DNA of 6,826 nucleotides from Candidatus Omnitrophota bacterium (lineage in GTDB: Bacteria; Omnitrophota; Gorgyraeia; Gygaellales; Profunditerraquicolaceae): the NCBI GenBank assembly GCA_023818905.1, contig JAMWDE010000041.1:1-6826 (forward strand), written 5' to 3'. Under the pieces are notes generated by a model. It was not told where the DNA came from and did no database searches. It saw only the letters and a program-made list of their open reading frames with translations. Both the position numbers and the translations under genes were made by a program. Positions 1 through 5,568 of the stretch are shown piece after piece; position 1 is the stretch's first letter; every line of letters starts with the position of its first letter.

Positions 1-145
1 TACTAACTGCTTTCTCTAGTATATTCTTTAAATAAGATAATAACTTTGCGCCCAATAACAAATCCAGACCTACTACAAGGCCAACCACCGAAGCAAAAAT
101 ACAAGTTTTCTTTAGAACCGCCGACCACAAAATTTCCTCAAACAT
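1..145 (-). CDS. Unrecognised small membrane protein (5' part)
   Basis: An open frame runs from ATG at 145 to the left edge without a stop (48 codons). It starts MFEEILWSAVLKKT and has one strongly hydrophobic segment at about 15-36 (CIFASVVGLVVGLDLLLGA), which looks like a single membrane-spanning helix, followed by a Lys/Leu-rich amphipathic stretch (KLLSYLKNILEKAV). A near-perfect AGGAGG site at 151-156, five bases before the ATG, strongly supports translation. It follows rpsF by 34 nt with no terminator-like hairpin between them, so it is probably in the same transcript. I do not recognise the family. It is not S18, L9 or SSB. The left edge hides the C terminus, and no function can be assigned. 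Confidence 0.75.
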   Translation of the reverse strand, partial: MFEEILWSAVLKKTCIFASVVGLVVGLDLLLGAKLLSYLKNILEKAVS

Positions 146-150
146 CCTGC

Positions 151-156
151 CCTCCT
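151..156 (-). promoter_or_regulatory. Strong Shine-Dalgarno of the membrane-protein ORF
   Basis: AGGAGG, within AAAAGGAGGG, lies five bases before the ATG at 145. It is the main evidence that the short open frame at the left edge is a real gene. Confidence 0.8.
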
Positions 157-179
157 TTTCTTTGTAATAAAAAACTGCG

Positions 180-467
180 CTAAACTTCGCTGGTTATCAA
201 CACCCTAAGAATATTCTCATTTAATCTGTACGCATTATTTAATTTTGCTATGGCTTCTGGTGGGGCAGTAAAACTTATAAGATAGTATGTCCCTTCTTGA
301 TGTTTTTTTATAGGGTATGCCAACTTTCTTTTCTCAGCCCAAATATTTACTTGCAATATCTGGGCATTATTTTTTAGTAATGTATCGTTAATCTGATCCA
401 TTAGGCTTTTCTTTTCCTCTCCAGAGAGTTCAGTCTTTACAATAAACATTGCCTCATATCTTCTCAT
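180..467 (-). CDS. rpsF: 30S ribosomal protein S6
   Basis: S6 is a primary/secondary binding protein of the 30S platform that pairs with S18. The 95-residue protein has the family hallmarks: MRRYEAMFIV at the start, the WAEKRKLAYPIKKHQEGTYY stretch (43-62), then LN-AYRLNENILRVLIT (76-92), forming the ferredoxin-like fold. There is no long acidic C-terminal tail as in E. coli. The ATG overlaps the pth stop by 4 nt (ATGA), with AGGA about nine bases upstream inside pth, pointing to translational coupling. It ends with TAG 34 nt before a small membrane-protein ORF; the usual partners ssb/rpsR are not visible before the window ends. Confidence 0.96.
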   Translation of the reverse strand: MRRYEAMFIVKTELSGEEKKSLMDQINDTLLKNNAQILQVNIWAEKRKLAYPIKKHQEGTYYLISFTAPPEAIAKLNNAYRLNENILRVLITSEV

Positions 468-1048
468 ATCCGGGTATCCTTTCGGTTAAAATCATTCATG
501 CATCTTGACACGCCTTCAATAATCCATAAACTACAACATTCTACTGCTTTATCAATTATAGTTTTCAATTTATTTTTTTCTTCCTTATTAAAAGGACTCA
601 GAACATATTCAGTTATATCTATATCACTGTCCTGAAAATTCCTTCCAATACCGATACGTAACCTGCAGAAATCCTGAGTACCCAAAGATTCTATAATTGA
701 CTTGAGTCCCTTATGTCCTCCTGAGGAACCCTTTGGTTTTATCCTAATCCTACCGAATTCTAAATCCAAATCATCACAAACTACCAAGAGATCATTTATA
801 CTTATCCTGTATCTCTCAAATAAAGCCCTTACTGCCTTCCCTGAAATATTCATAAAGGTGAAAGGAAGGGCAATTAAAACTTCTTTATCTCTTATCTTTC
901 CCTGACCACACAAAGATGATGTGGCAGCATCATTCCTCAAAGGTATCTTATATATCTTGCTTAATCTTTTGGCTACTAAGAAACCTATGTTGTGTCTTGA
1001 ATCTCTATATTGCCTACCAGGGTTTCCTAGACCTACGATTAATTTCAC
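464..1048 (-). CDS. pth: Peptidyl-tRNA hydrolase
   Basis: Pth cleaves the ester bond of peptidyl-tRNA released by stalled ribosomes, recycling tRNA in the cytoplasm. The 194-residue length is standard. Conserved features are the N-terminal VGLGNPG-QY (5-14) with Asn9, catalytic His19 in SRHNIGF, Asn67 in TFMNISGKAV, the catalytic-site Asp92 in CDDLDLEFG (91-99), GSSGGHKGLKSI (107-118) and F-RLRIGIGR (127-136). Lys113 stands where E. coli has Asn114, a position that varies among homologues. The start is GTG at 1048-1046. No ATG or GTG lies between it and the in-frame TAA seven codons upstream, and the family's N terminus (KLIVGLGNPG) begins right there. No Shine-Dalgarno is visible. The TGA stop overlaps the rpsF ATG in an ATGA arrangement. 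Confidence 0.96.
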   Translation of the reverse strand: MKLIVGLGNPGRQYRDSRHNIGFLVAKRLSKIYKIPLRNDAATSSLCGQGKIRDKEVLIALPFTFMNISGKAVRALFERYRISINDLLVVCDDLDLEFGRIRIKPKGSSGGHKGLKSIIESLGTQDFCRLRIGIGRNFQDSDIDITEYVLSPFNKEEKNKLKTIIDKAVECCSLWIIEGVSRCMNDFNRKDTRI

Positions 1049-1054
1049 TTTTAG

Positions 1055-1071
1055 GGTTACTATCAGTTACC
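1055..1071 (-). repeat. Small hairpin just upstream of pth
   Basis: GGTAAC - TGATA - GTAACC can form a 6-position stem with one A-A mismatch. It ends six bases before the GTG start of pth, in the 79-nt gap after rplY, and it occupies the normal ribosome-site position. It overlaps a weak promoter-like pair, TTTACA (1083-1088) with GATAGT (1059-1064) at 18-nt spacing. No U-tract follows, so it is not a terminator. The significance is uncertain. Confidence 0.25.
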
Positions 1072-1127
1072 AATATAGATCTTGTAAAGAATCTGTTAGT
1101 GGTTAATATTTATACAGAGATATCAAA

Positions 1128-1808
1128 CTATTTCTTCTCCTCTTCCCCTTGAACTTCTTCAGGAGTCTCTTTCTTTTCCTTTATTACTTCGGGTTCTTGA
1201 GGCCCAGCCTCAGCAACTTCTGCAACCACCTCTTCTTTAATAGGAGCAGCTACAGATAAAACAATGGCCTCCGGTTCATTTAATACCCTGACGCCGGCAG
1301 GAAGATTTATATCTTTTACATGAATCGCATCCCCAATCTTAAGATTTGTGACATCCACTTCTATCTCTTTAGGTATAGCTGTAGGTAAACATTCAACTTC
1401 AATCTCCCAAAGTATATGCTCTAATGAACCGCCTTCTTGTTTAACACCTATGGGTTCGCCTTTGGCTACTACAGGAACGTTAATCTTGATTTCTTTGGTC
1501 AAAGAGATCTCATTGAAATCTACATGCAGTATATCCCCTTTAACCGGTTCATAATATATCTCTTTAATCAAACAGGAACGCGGTTTCTGTTTTTTATCCT
1601 TATCTTCTATAGTAAGATTTATAATGGTATTTTCTAATCTATACTGATGTATTAATCTTATAAATTCATGATGCGATACCTTTATAGGTAAAGATTCCTT
1701 ACCTGCGCTATACAATACTGCGGGTATATAACCTTTATCTCTTATCTTTTTCACTTTGGACTTACCGAGCTCTTGTCTCAATTGTGCCCCTAAGATAATC
1801 TCTTCCAT
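1128..1808 (-). CDS. rplY: 50S ribosomal protein L25, long (CTC/TL5) form
   Basis: L25 binds 5S rRNA in the central protuberance of the large subunit. This 226-residue form has the N-terminal 5S-binding domain (about 1-95), with G-IPAVLY (27-33) and the IYYEPVKGDILHVDFNEI stretch (84-101). A second beta-rich domain (about 100-190) contains VPVVAKGEPIGVKQEGG and IPKEIEVDVTNLKIGDAIHVKDI. It is therefore the two-domain CTC/TL5 type rather than the ~94-residue E. coli form. The last ~36 residues are a low-complexity tail rich in Glu, Lys, Ala and Val, common in this family and probably disordered. The ATG has an AAGGA site about six bases upstream. It lies 27 nt after prs and 79 nt before pth. 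Confidence 0.96.
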   Translation of the reverse strand: MEEIILGAQLRQELGKSKVKKIRDKGYIPAVLYSAGKESLPIKVSHHEFIRLIHQYRLENTIINLTIEDKDKKQKPRSCLIKEIYYEPVKGDILHVDFNEISLTKEIKINVPVVAKGEPIGVKQEGGSLEHILWEIEVECLPTAIPKEIEVDVTNLKIGDAIHVKDINLPAGVRVLNEPEAIVLSVAAPIKEEVVAEVAEAGPQEPEVIKEKKETPEEVQGEEEKK

Positions 1809-1835
1809 ATGTCTTTCCTTGTCCTCATTGCTACA

Positions 1836-2774
1836 CTAATCAAATAGACAACTTACTGATTCTTCATTGTGAATTCTCTTTATTGCCTCCCCCAAAAGTT
1901 CTGCTATGGATAATACCTTAATTCGGGGGTGTCTGTTATGGTCTAATAAAGGGATACTATCTGTAATGATCAATTCTTCTAAATTTTTACATTTATCAAT
2001 CCGCTCTACAGCTGAGCCAGAAAGCACTCCATGACTAACCGCTGCCATAATTCTTTTAGCCCCTGCCTTTTTTAAGGCATCTACTGCCTCTATAAGCGAG
2101 CTACCCGTAGCAATTAAATCATCGACAATAACCGCGTTTTTATCTTTTACCTCTCCTAAGATATGCATCACTTCTGTTTTATCAGGAGAATCTCGGCGTT
2201 TGTCAATAATCGCTAAAGATGCTGACAGACGCTTAGCATAAGCCCTAGCCATCTTTATACCGCCTACATCCGGAGATACTACTACCATGTCTTTCAGATT
2301 TAATCTTAACAAATAACTGACAAATATACCTACGGCATAAAGGTGGTCTACAGGTATATCAAAGAATCCCTGAATTTGACCTGCATGGAGATCCATAGTC
2401 AAGATCCTATTTGCGCCTGCAGTAGTAAGAAGATTTGCTACTAATTTGGCAGTGATGGGTACACGTGGCTGGTCCTTCCTATCCTGTCGGGCATAACCAA
2501 AATAAGGAATCACTGCAGTGATACGCTGGGTAGAAGCTCTCTTTAAAGCATCGATCATAATTAAAAGTTCCATAAGATTCTCGTTGGGAGGTGGACAGGT
2601 AGGCTGTATAACAAATACATCTTTACCTCGTACGTTCTCATTGATTTTAATGCGTATTTCCCCTTCACTAAATCTACTCACCAATGCACTAGAAAGATTA
2701 ACCTTCAAGTATTCGCATATACCTTTTGCTAACTGGGGGTGTGCGTTTCCAGTAAATATGGCTAACTTATCCAT
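1836..2774 (-). CDS. prs: Ribose-phosphate pyrophosphokinase (PRPP synthase)
   Basis: Prs transfers pyrophosphate from ATP to ribose-5-phosphate, making PRPP for purine, pyrimidine, NAD, histidine and tryptophan synthesis. At 312 residues it has the usual class I length. The two PRTase-like domains are intact. ATP-site motifs are RFSEGEI (34-40), QPTCPPPNENLMEL (57-70), YFGYARQDRK (91-100) and MDLHAGQIQGFFD (127-139) with His130. The flexible catalytic loop starts at DKRR (191-194). The PRPP loop is VDDLIATGSSL (217-227), with the two acidic residues D218 and D219 kept. The usual form is DD-IDTGGT/AGT, so the Asp before TG is Ala222 here and the following residues are Ser-Ser. The end (PLLDHNRHPRIKVLSIAELLGEAI) is typical. 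The start follows the glmU stop by 3 nt, with an AGGAT ribosome site inside the end of glmU, indicating translational coupling. Confidence 0.97.
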   Translation of the reverse strand: MDKLAIFTGNAHPQLAKGICEYLKVNLSSALVSRFSEGEIRIKINENVRGKDVFVIQPTCPPPNENLMELLIMIDALKRASTQRITAVIPYFGYARQDRKDQPRVPITAKLVANLLTTAGANRILTMDLHAGQIQGFFDIPVDHLYAVGIFVSYLLRLNLKDMVVVSPDVGGIKMARAYAKRLSASLAIIDKRRDSPDKTEVMHILGEVKDKNAVIVDDLIATGSSLIEAVDALKKAGAKRIMAAVSHGVLSGSAVERIDKCKNLEELIITDSIPLLDHNRHPRIKVLSIAELLGEAIKRIHNEESVSCLFD

Positions 2775-2777
2775 ACG

Positions 2778-4037
2778 TTATCCTACCCTCTTCTTTAACG
2801 GTTTAGCTGGGATACCCACCACAATCTGCCCATCAGGGACATTTTTGTTTCTTACTACAACTGCGCCTGCACCGGTCATCGCGCCTTTTCCTATCTTAAC
2901 AGGAGCAACCAGTATCGTATCTGAACCTATAAATGCCTTATCTTTTATAACGGTAAGATTTTTGTGTCTACCATCGTAGTTAGCTGTAACTACTCCAGCA
3001 CCAATATTTACGTCTCTACCTATACGGCAGTCTCCTATAAAACCAAAATGTTTTGCCTTGACTCCTGAAGCAAACTGCGAACGGCTTATCTCTAAGAAAT
3101 TTCCTACCACTACCCCATCTGCTAAATGACTGCCTTTTCTTATCCGAATAAATGGTCCTAAAACACAATGTTTTCCAATTTTAACATCTCTCTCAATAAC
3201 TGTAAAGGGATAAATTGTAGTCTCCCTGCCTATTTTGACGCCATGGCTTATAAAGGTGAGTTCTGGGGCTAACATAACTACGCCGTTTTTCATAAACTCC
3301 TCGTTAATTCTCTGTTGGATAATCTTATTTGCCTTGGCTAACTCTACAGGAGAATTTACACCCAGAGCCTCTTCTGTATTAGAAAGTCTAACGCTATCTA
3401 TAAGGCCTCCCTTACGATAAATGATACCGATGGTATCCGTAAGATAATACTCTCTCTTACGGTTATCTGGTCTAACCTGTCTTAACGCCCAGTTTAGCCG
3501 TTCTTTTTTAAAACATATGATACCGGTATTTATCTCTTTGATACTCTTCTGAAATTCATCAGCATCCTTATCTTCTACTATCCCAGATATCCCTCCATAC
3601 TCATCTCTGAGGATTCTCCCATAACCTTCTGGGTTATCTAAATTAGCAGTTAGCAGTGTAGCATCCAGGCCATTCCTCTGGTGATAGTCCAACAATCTCC
3701 TTATGGTTTTAGAAGTCAAAAGCGGATTATCTGCATAGAGCACAAGAATCGTATCTTTAAAATTCTTAAGCAAAGGTATTGCCCTTTTTACCGCATCTGC
3801 CGTACCTAAAAGACGTTTTTGAATTGCTATCTTTATTTTAGGCCTTACAAGGCCCTTTATCTTATGGTACTTGTGCCCCAGCACTACAATTACATCTTTT
3901 ATCTTTAAATCCTCTACTAGGTCAAATACATATTCCAGCATAGGGCGACCACAGATAGGATGTAAGACCTTAGGAATTTCTGATTTCATCCGTTCTCCTC
4001 TACCTGCAGCCAAAATTATGCAAGCCACATTTCTCAT
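2778..4037 (-). CDS. glmU: Bifunctional UDP-GlcNAc pyrophosphorylase / GlcN-1-P acetyltransferase, variant
   Basis: GlmU acetylates glucosamine-1-phosphate and then uridylylates it to UDP-GlcNAc, the precursor of peptidoglycan and lipid A. The N-terminal nucleotidyltransferase domain (1-228) shows LAAGRGERM (9-17), PKVLH with Lys23, QK-LLGTADA (73-82), the metal Asp103 in YADNPLL, GYGRI (138-142), EINTG (168-172), YYLTD and GVNSP with Asn228. A helical linker (229-251) leads to a left-handed beta-helix (252-419). Aligned by eye to E. coli GlmU, the catalytic His363 is kept as His330, and Arg333, Asn377, Asn386, Tyr387, Lys392 and Ser405 are kept as R300, N344, N353, Y354, K359 and S372. Lys351 is replaced by Ser318 and Tyr366 by Phe333. 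At 419 residues it is about 37 shorter than E. coli GlmU, with the loss in the early beta-helix. The C terminus GIPAKPLKK resembles other hexapeptide acyltransferases. The ATG has no Shine-Dalgarno. The stop is 3 nt before prs. GlmU is the best call; a related sugar-1-phosphate enzyme is possible. Confidence 0.88.
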   Translation of the reverse strand: MRNVACIILAAGRGERMKSEIPKVLHPICGRPMLEYVFDLVEDLKIKDVIVVLGHKYHKIKGLVRPKIKIAIQKRLLGTADAVKRAIPLLKNFKDTILVLYADNPLLTSKTIRRLLDYHQRNGLDATLLTANLDNPEGYGRILRDEYGGISGIVEDKDADEFQKSIKEINTGIICFKKERLNWALRQVRPDNRKREYYLTDTIGIIYRKGGLIDSVRLSNTEEALGVNSPVELAKANKIIQQRINEEFMKNGVVMLAPELTFISHGVKIGRETTIYPFTVIERDVKIGKHCVLGPFIRIRKGSHLADGVVVGNFLEISRSQFASGVKAKHFGFIGDCRIGRDVNIGAGVVTANYDGRHKNLTVIKDKAFIGSDTILVAPVKIGKGAMTGAGAVVVRNKNVPDGQIVVGIPAKPLKKRVG

Positions 4038-4041
4038 AGGG

Positions 4042-4057
4042 AATTATTTTTATAATT
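4042..4057 (-). repeat. AT-only inverted repeat upstream of glmU
   Basis: AATTAT - AAAA - ATAATT forms a perfect 6-bp A/T stem with a 4-nt loop, ending four bases before the glmU ATG. It occupies the place where a Shine-Dalgarno would be expected. Being A/T only, it is thermodynamically weak. It may simply keep the start region open, or overlap a -10-like TATAAA (4049-4054). The role is unknown. Confidence 0.4.
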
Positions 4058-4078
4058 AAGGGTCTGGCCTTCCTGTAT

Positions 4079-4149
4079 CTGCCCGGTGAGGATTCGAACC
4101 TCAACAGTCAGACCCAAATTCTGATGTGCTACCGTTACACTACCGGGCA
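4079..4149 (-). tRNA. tRNA-Gln (anticodon UUG)
   Basis: A full cloverleaf of 71 nt can be folded. The acceptor stem is TGCCCGG with CCGGGCA, and the D stem is GTGT/GCAC with loop AACGGTA containing the GG pair. The anticodon stem is TCAGA/TCTGA with loop ATTTGGG, giving anticodon TTG. The variable loop is CTGT, and the T stem is TGAGG/CCTCA with loop TTCGAAT. The anticodon reads glutamine codon CAA (and CAG by wobble). The U1-A72 first pair and G73 discriminator suit bacterial tRNA-Gln. The 3' CCA is not encoded (GATA follows the acceptor stem), so it must be added after transcription. The tRNA sits 41 nt ahead of glmU in the same direction and is probably cut from a common transcript. A tRNA-Gln near ispE/prs is also known from deltaproteobacterial genomes. 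Confidence 0.95.
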
Positions 4150-4158
4150 AAGTTAATA

Positions 4159-4164
4159 ATTATA
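4159..4164 (-). promoter_or_regulatory. Possible -10 box of tRNA-Gln / glmU transcript
   Basis: A perfect TATAAT lies ten bases before the 5' end of tRNA-Gln, so transcription would start about three bases upstream of the mature tRNA. No convincing TTGACA-like -35 is present at 16-18 nt spacing (the region reads AAATCA/GAAATC), and the local sequence is very AT-rich, so the match could be chance. The possible terminator just upstream makes a separate promoter here reasonable. It would serve the tRNA and probably glmU, prs and the genes beyond. Confidence 0.4.
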
Positions 4165-4221
4165 ATTTATATCATTGCCCTGATTTCTAATGTAGCGACA
4201 GTCTATTGTAAGCCTTCAGAG

Positions 4222-4255
4222 GAAAATAGTAAGATATGGCAAGGAGCCTTATCCC
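4222..4255 (-). terminator. Possible weak intrinsic terminator after spoVG
   Basis: Ten bases after the spoVG stop, the transcript can fold as GGGATAAGGC - TCCTT - GCCATATCTT. This gives a ten-position stem with one A-A mismatch, two terminal G-U pairs and a 5-nt loop. It is followed by TTACTATTTT, which is only moderately U-rich. The position, between spoVG and a tRNA with its own -10-like box, suits a transcription unit boundary. The stem is imperfect and the tract is weak, so partial termination or a processing hairpin is equally possible. Confidence 0.35.
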
Positions 4256-4264
4256 GTTGAATAA

Positions 4265-4657
4265 TTACGCTGAAATATTCTTTATACCTGTATGTTGCGC
4301 GTATGCGTCTAAAACTCTCTTCTGGAGATATTCCCTGAAAGACTGTGTTATAGGGTGGGCGATATCCTTGTGTTCTGATTGGGCAGTATTTATCCCTTCG
4401 CCCACAGCTCGCGTTGATACCGGTAGTTGCGCTCCGCATTGATTACAGTACTTGGCCTTTGACTCATTTCTAAAATTACATTTAGGACAAGGATGTTTTA
4501 CCTTACGCGAAGGCATAGCAATAAACAAGCTATTGCTACCCTGGATTACTTTTATATTTCTTACCACAAAGGCATTATCAAAAGTTACAGTGGCATACGC
4601 TTTTAATTTCTTATCGGGTGACTCCTTTGGAAATATTTTCACCTCAGTTATCTCCAT
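4265..4657 (-). CDS. spoVG: SpoVG-family protein with inserted zinc ribbon
   Basis: SpoVG proteins are small nucleic-acid-binding regulators, named for Bacillus sporulation but present in many non-sporulating bacteria. Typical members are about 85-100 residues; this one is 130. The N-terminal half (1-52) follows the family: MEITEVKIFP, LKAYATVTFDNAFVV, IKVI-GSN-LFIAMPSRK. The family C-terminal part resumes at HKDIAHPIT (96-104) and continues with the helix FREYLQKRVLDAYA. Between them, at about 53-95, sits an extra segment with C57-x2-C60-x10-C71-x2-C74, a classic zinc-ribbon arrangement (CPKC and CNQC), plus a linker of about 20 residues. The ATG is supported by a strong AAGGAGGT site six bases upstream. 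The gene lies 26 nt after ispE and 115 nt before tRNA-Gln. Its target in this organism cannot be told from the sequence; nothing suggests sporulation. Confidence 0.93.
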   Translation of the reverse strand: MEITEVKIFPKESPDKKLKAYATVTFDNAFVVRNIKVIQGSNSLFIAMPSRKVKHPCPKCNFRNESKAKYCNQCGAQLPVSTRAVGEGINTAQSEHKDIAHPITQSFREYLQKRVLDAYAQHTGIKNISA

Positions 4658-4664
4658 AGGCTTA

Positions 4665-4671
4665 CCTCCTT
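4665..4671 (-). promoter_or_regulatory. Strong Shine-Dalgarno of spoVG
   Basis: AAGGAGG, continuing into T, lies about six bases before the ATG of spoVG at 4657. It is one of the two near-perfect ribosome sites in the window, the other belonging to the small membrane ORF at 145. It implies efficient independent initiation of spoVG within the ispE transcript. Confidence 0.8.
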
Positions 4672-4683
4672 ATGCTGCTAGTA

Positions 4684-5556
4684 TCAAATTGTCCGGACCA
4701 AAAATATCCTACTATCTTTAAATTCTTGTTTAAGCTGCCTGCTCAGAAATTCGCCCTCCTTTCTTGAAGAAACAATGCCAAACATTGCCGGACCGCTGCC
4801 GGACATCAGGACTGATTTCAAGCCTAAGTCTGTGAGTCTGTGTTTGATATAATTCAGTATGGGGTAAAAACTACTGGTTATCTCCTCCAAACAATTAAAC
4901 AGATATCTAGCTATCAAATCAAGATTCTTCTGTTGTAATGCTAAATATAATAGTTTAACATCATATTTTATTTTTGTCAATCTTTTGAATCTCTTACTAT
5001 CCCATCGCCTATACACCATTTCTGTAGGTATAACTCTGTTAGGTACTATCAGAATATGCCAAAGCCTTATTCTATCCAACCTTCTCAATGCCTTCAATCT
5101 ATCGCCTCTTTGAGTTCCTAAAGCAAAAGGTGTATTGTAAATAAAAAATGGGACATCGCTACCTATACTTCTTGCTAAATCTACCAGTTTTTCTTTCTCA
5201 AGGCCCAATCTCCAAAGTTGATTAAGGCCCAAAAGGACAGCTGCAGCATTGCTTGAGCCACCGCCTAAACCGCTACCTACAGGGATTCGTTTTGTTATCT
5301 TGATGTCTATGCCTCTTTTGACACCAAACCTATCCTGTAATATCTGTGCGCTTTTATAGGCAAGATTTGTGCTATCTTTTGATATCAGCGGACAATTGCA
5401 GAAAATCTTTATCTTTTTGTCGGATCGGGGCTTAAGGGATATGGTATCGTAAAGATCAATCCTTTCGAACAGGGTCAGGATATTATGGTAACCATCATCG
5501 CGTTTATCTAATATATCTAAATAAAGATTTAATTTGGCGTAAGAATTAAAAACCAA
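4684..5556 (-). CDS. ispE: 4-(cytidine 5'-diphospho)-2-C-methyl-D-erythritol kinase
   Basis: IspE phosphorylates CDP-methylerythritol with ATP in the MEP pathway to isopentenyl diphosphate. The 290-residue length is normal for the family. The GHMP-kinase signatures are clear: SYAKLNLYLDIL at the N terminus with Lys8 at the expected catalytic Lys position, DGYHNI (21-26), the glycine-rich ATP loop PVGSGLGGGSSNAA (92-105), the GSDVPFF motif with catalytic Asp134, and the C-terminal MSGSGPAMFG (251-260). The start is TTG at 5556-5554: an in-frame TAG (the stop of the transketolase subunit) lies four codons upstream, and no ATG or GTG precedes the essential AKLN motif. Only a poor ribosome site (GGGGTT) is visible, so translation may depend on coupling to the gene upstream. 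It ends with TGA 26 nt before spoVG. Confidence 0.96.
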   Translation of the reverse strand: MVFNSYAKLNLYLDILDKRDDGYHNILTLFERIDLYDTISLKPRSDKKIKIFCNCPLISKDSTNLAYKSAQILQDRFGVKRGIDIKITKRIPVGSGLGGGSSNAAAVLLGLNQLWRLGLEKEKLVDLARSIGSDVPFFIYNTPFALGTQRGDRLKALRRLDRIRLWHILIVPNRVIPTEMVYRRWDSKRFKRLTKIKYDVKLLYLALQQKNLDLIARYLFNCLEEITSSFYPILNYIKHRLTDLGLKSVLMSGSGPAMFGIVSSRKEGEFLSRQLKQEFKDSRIFLVRTI

Positions 5557-5568
5557 CTTAACCCCAAA

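Noticed and set aside
883..1749. A 17-base direct repeat (883-899 and 1733-1749) shared by pth and rplY
   Set aside because: Both copies encode Lys-Ile-Arg-Asp-Lys within conserved genes with similar codon choice; chance coding similarity explains it.
2518..2979. Open frame of 153 codons on the plus strand
   Set aside because: It is antisense to prs and glmU, which are unmistakable; it has no family features or ribosome site support.
4203..4439. Open frame of 78 codons on the minus strand overlapping spoVG
   Set aside because: It lies in another frame of spoVG and the gap after it, has no ribosome site and no recognisable motif.
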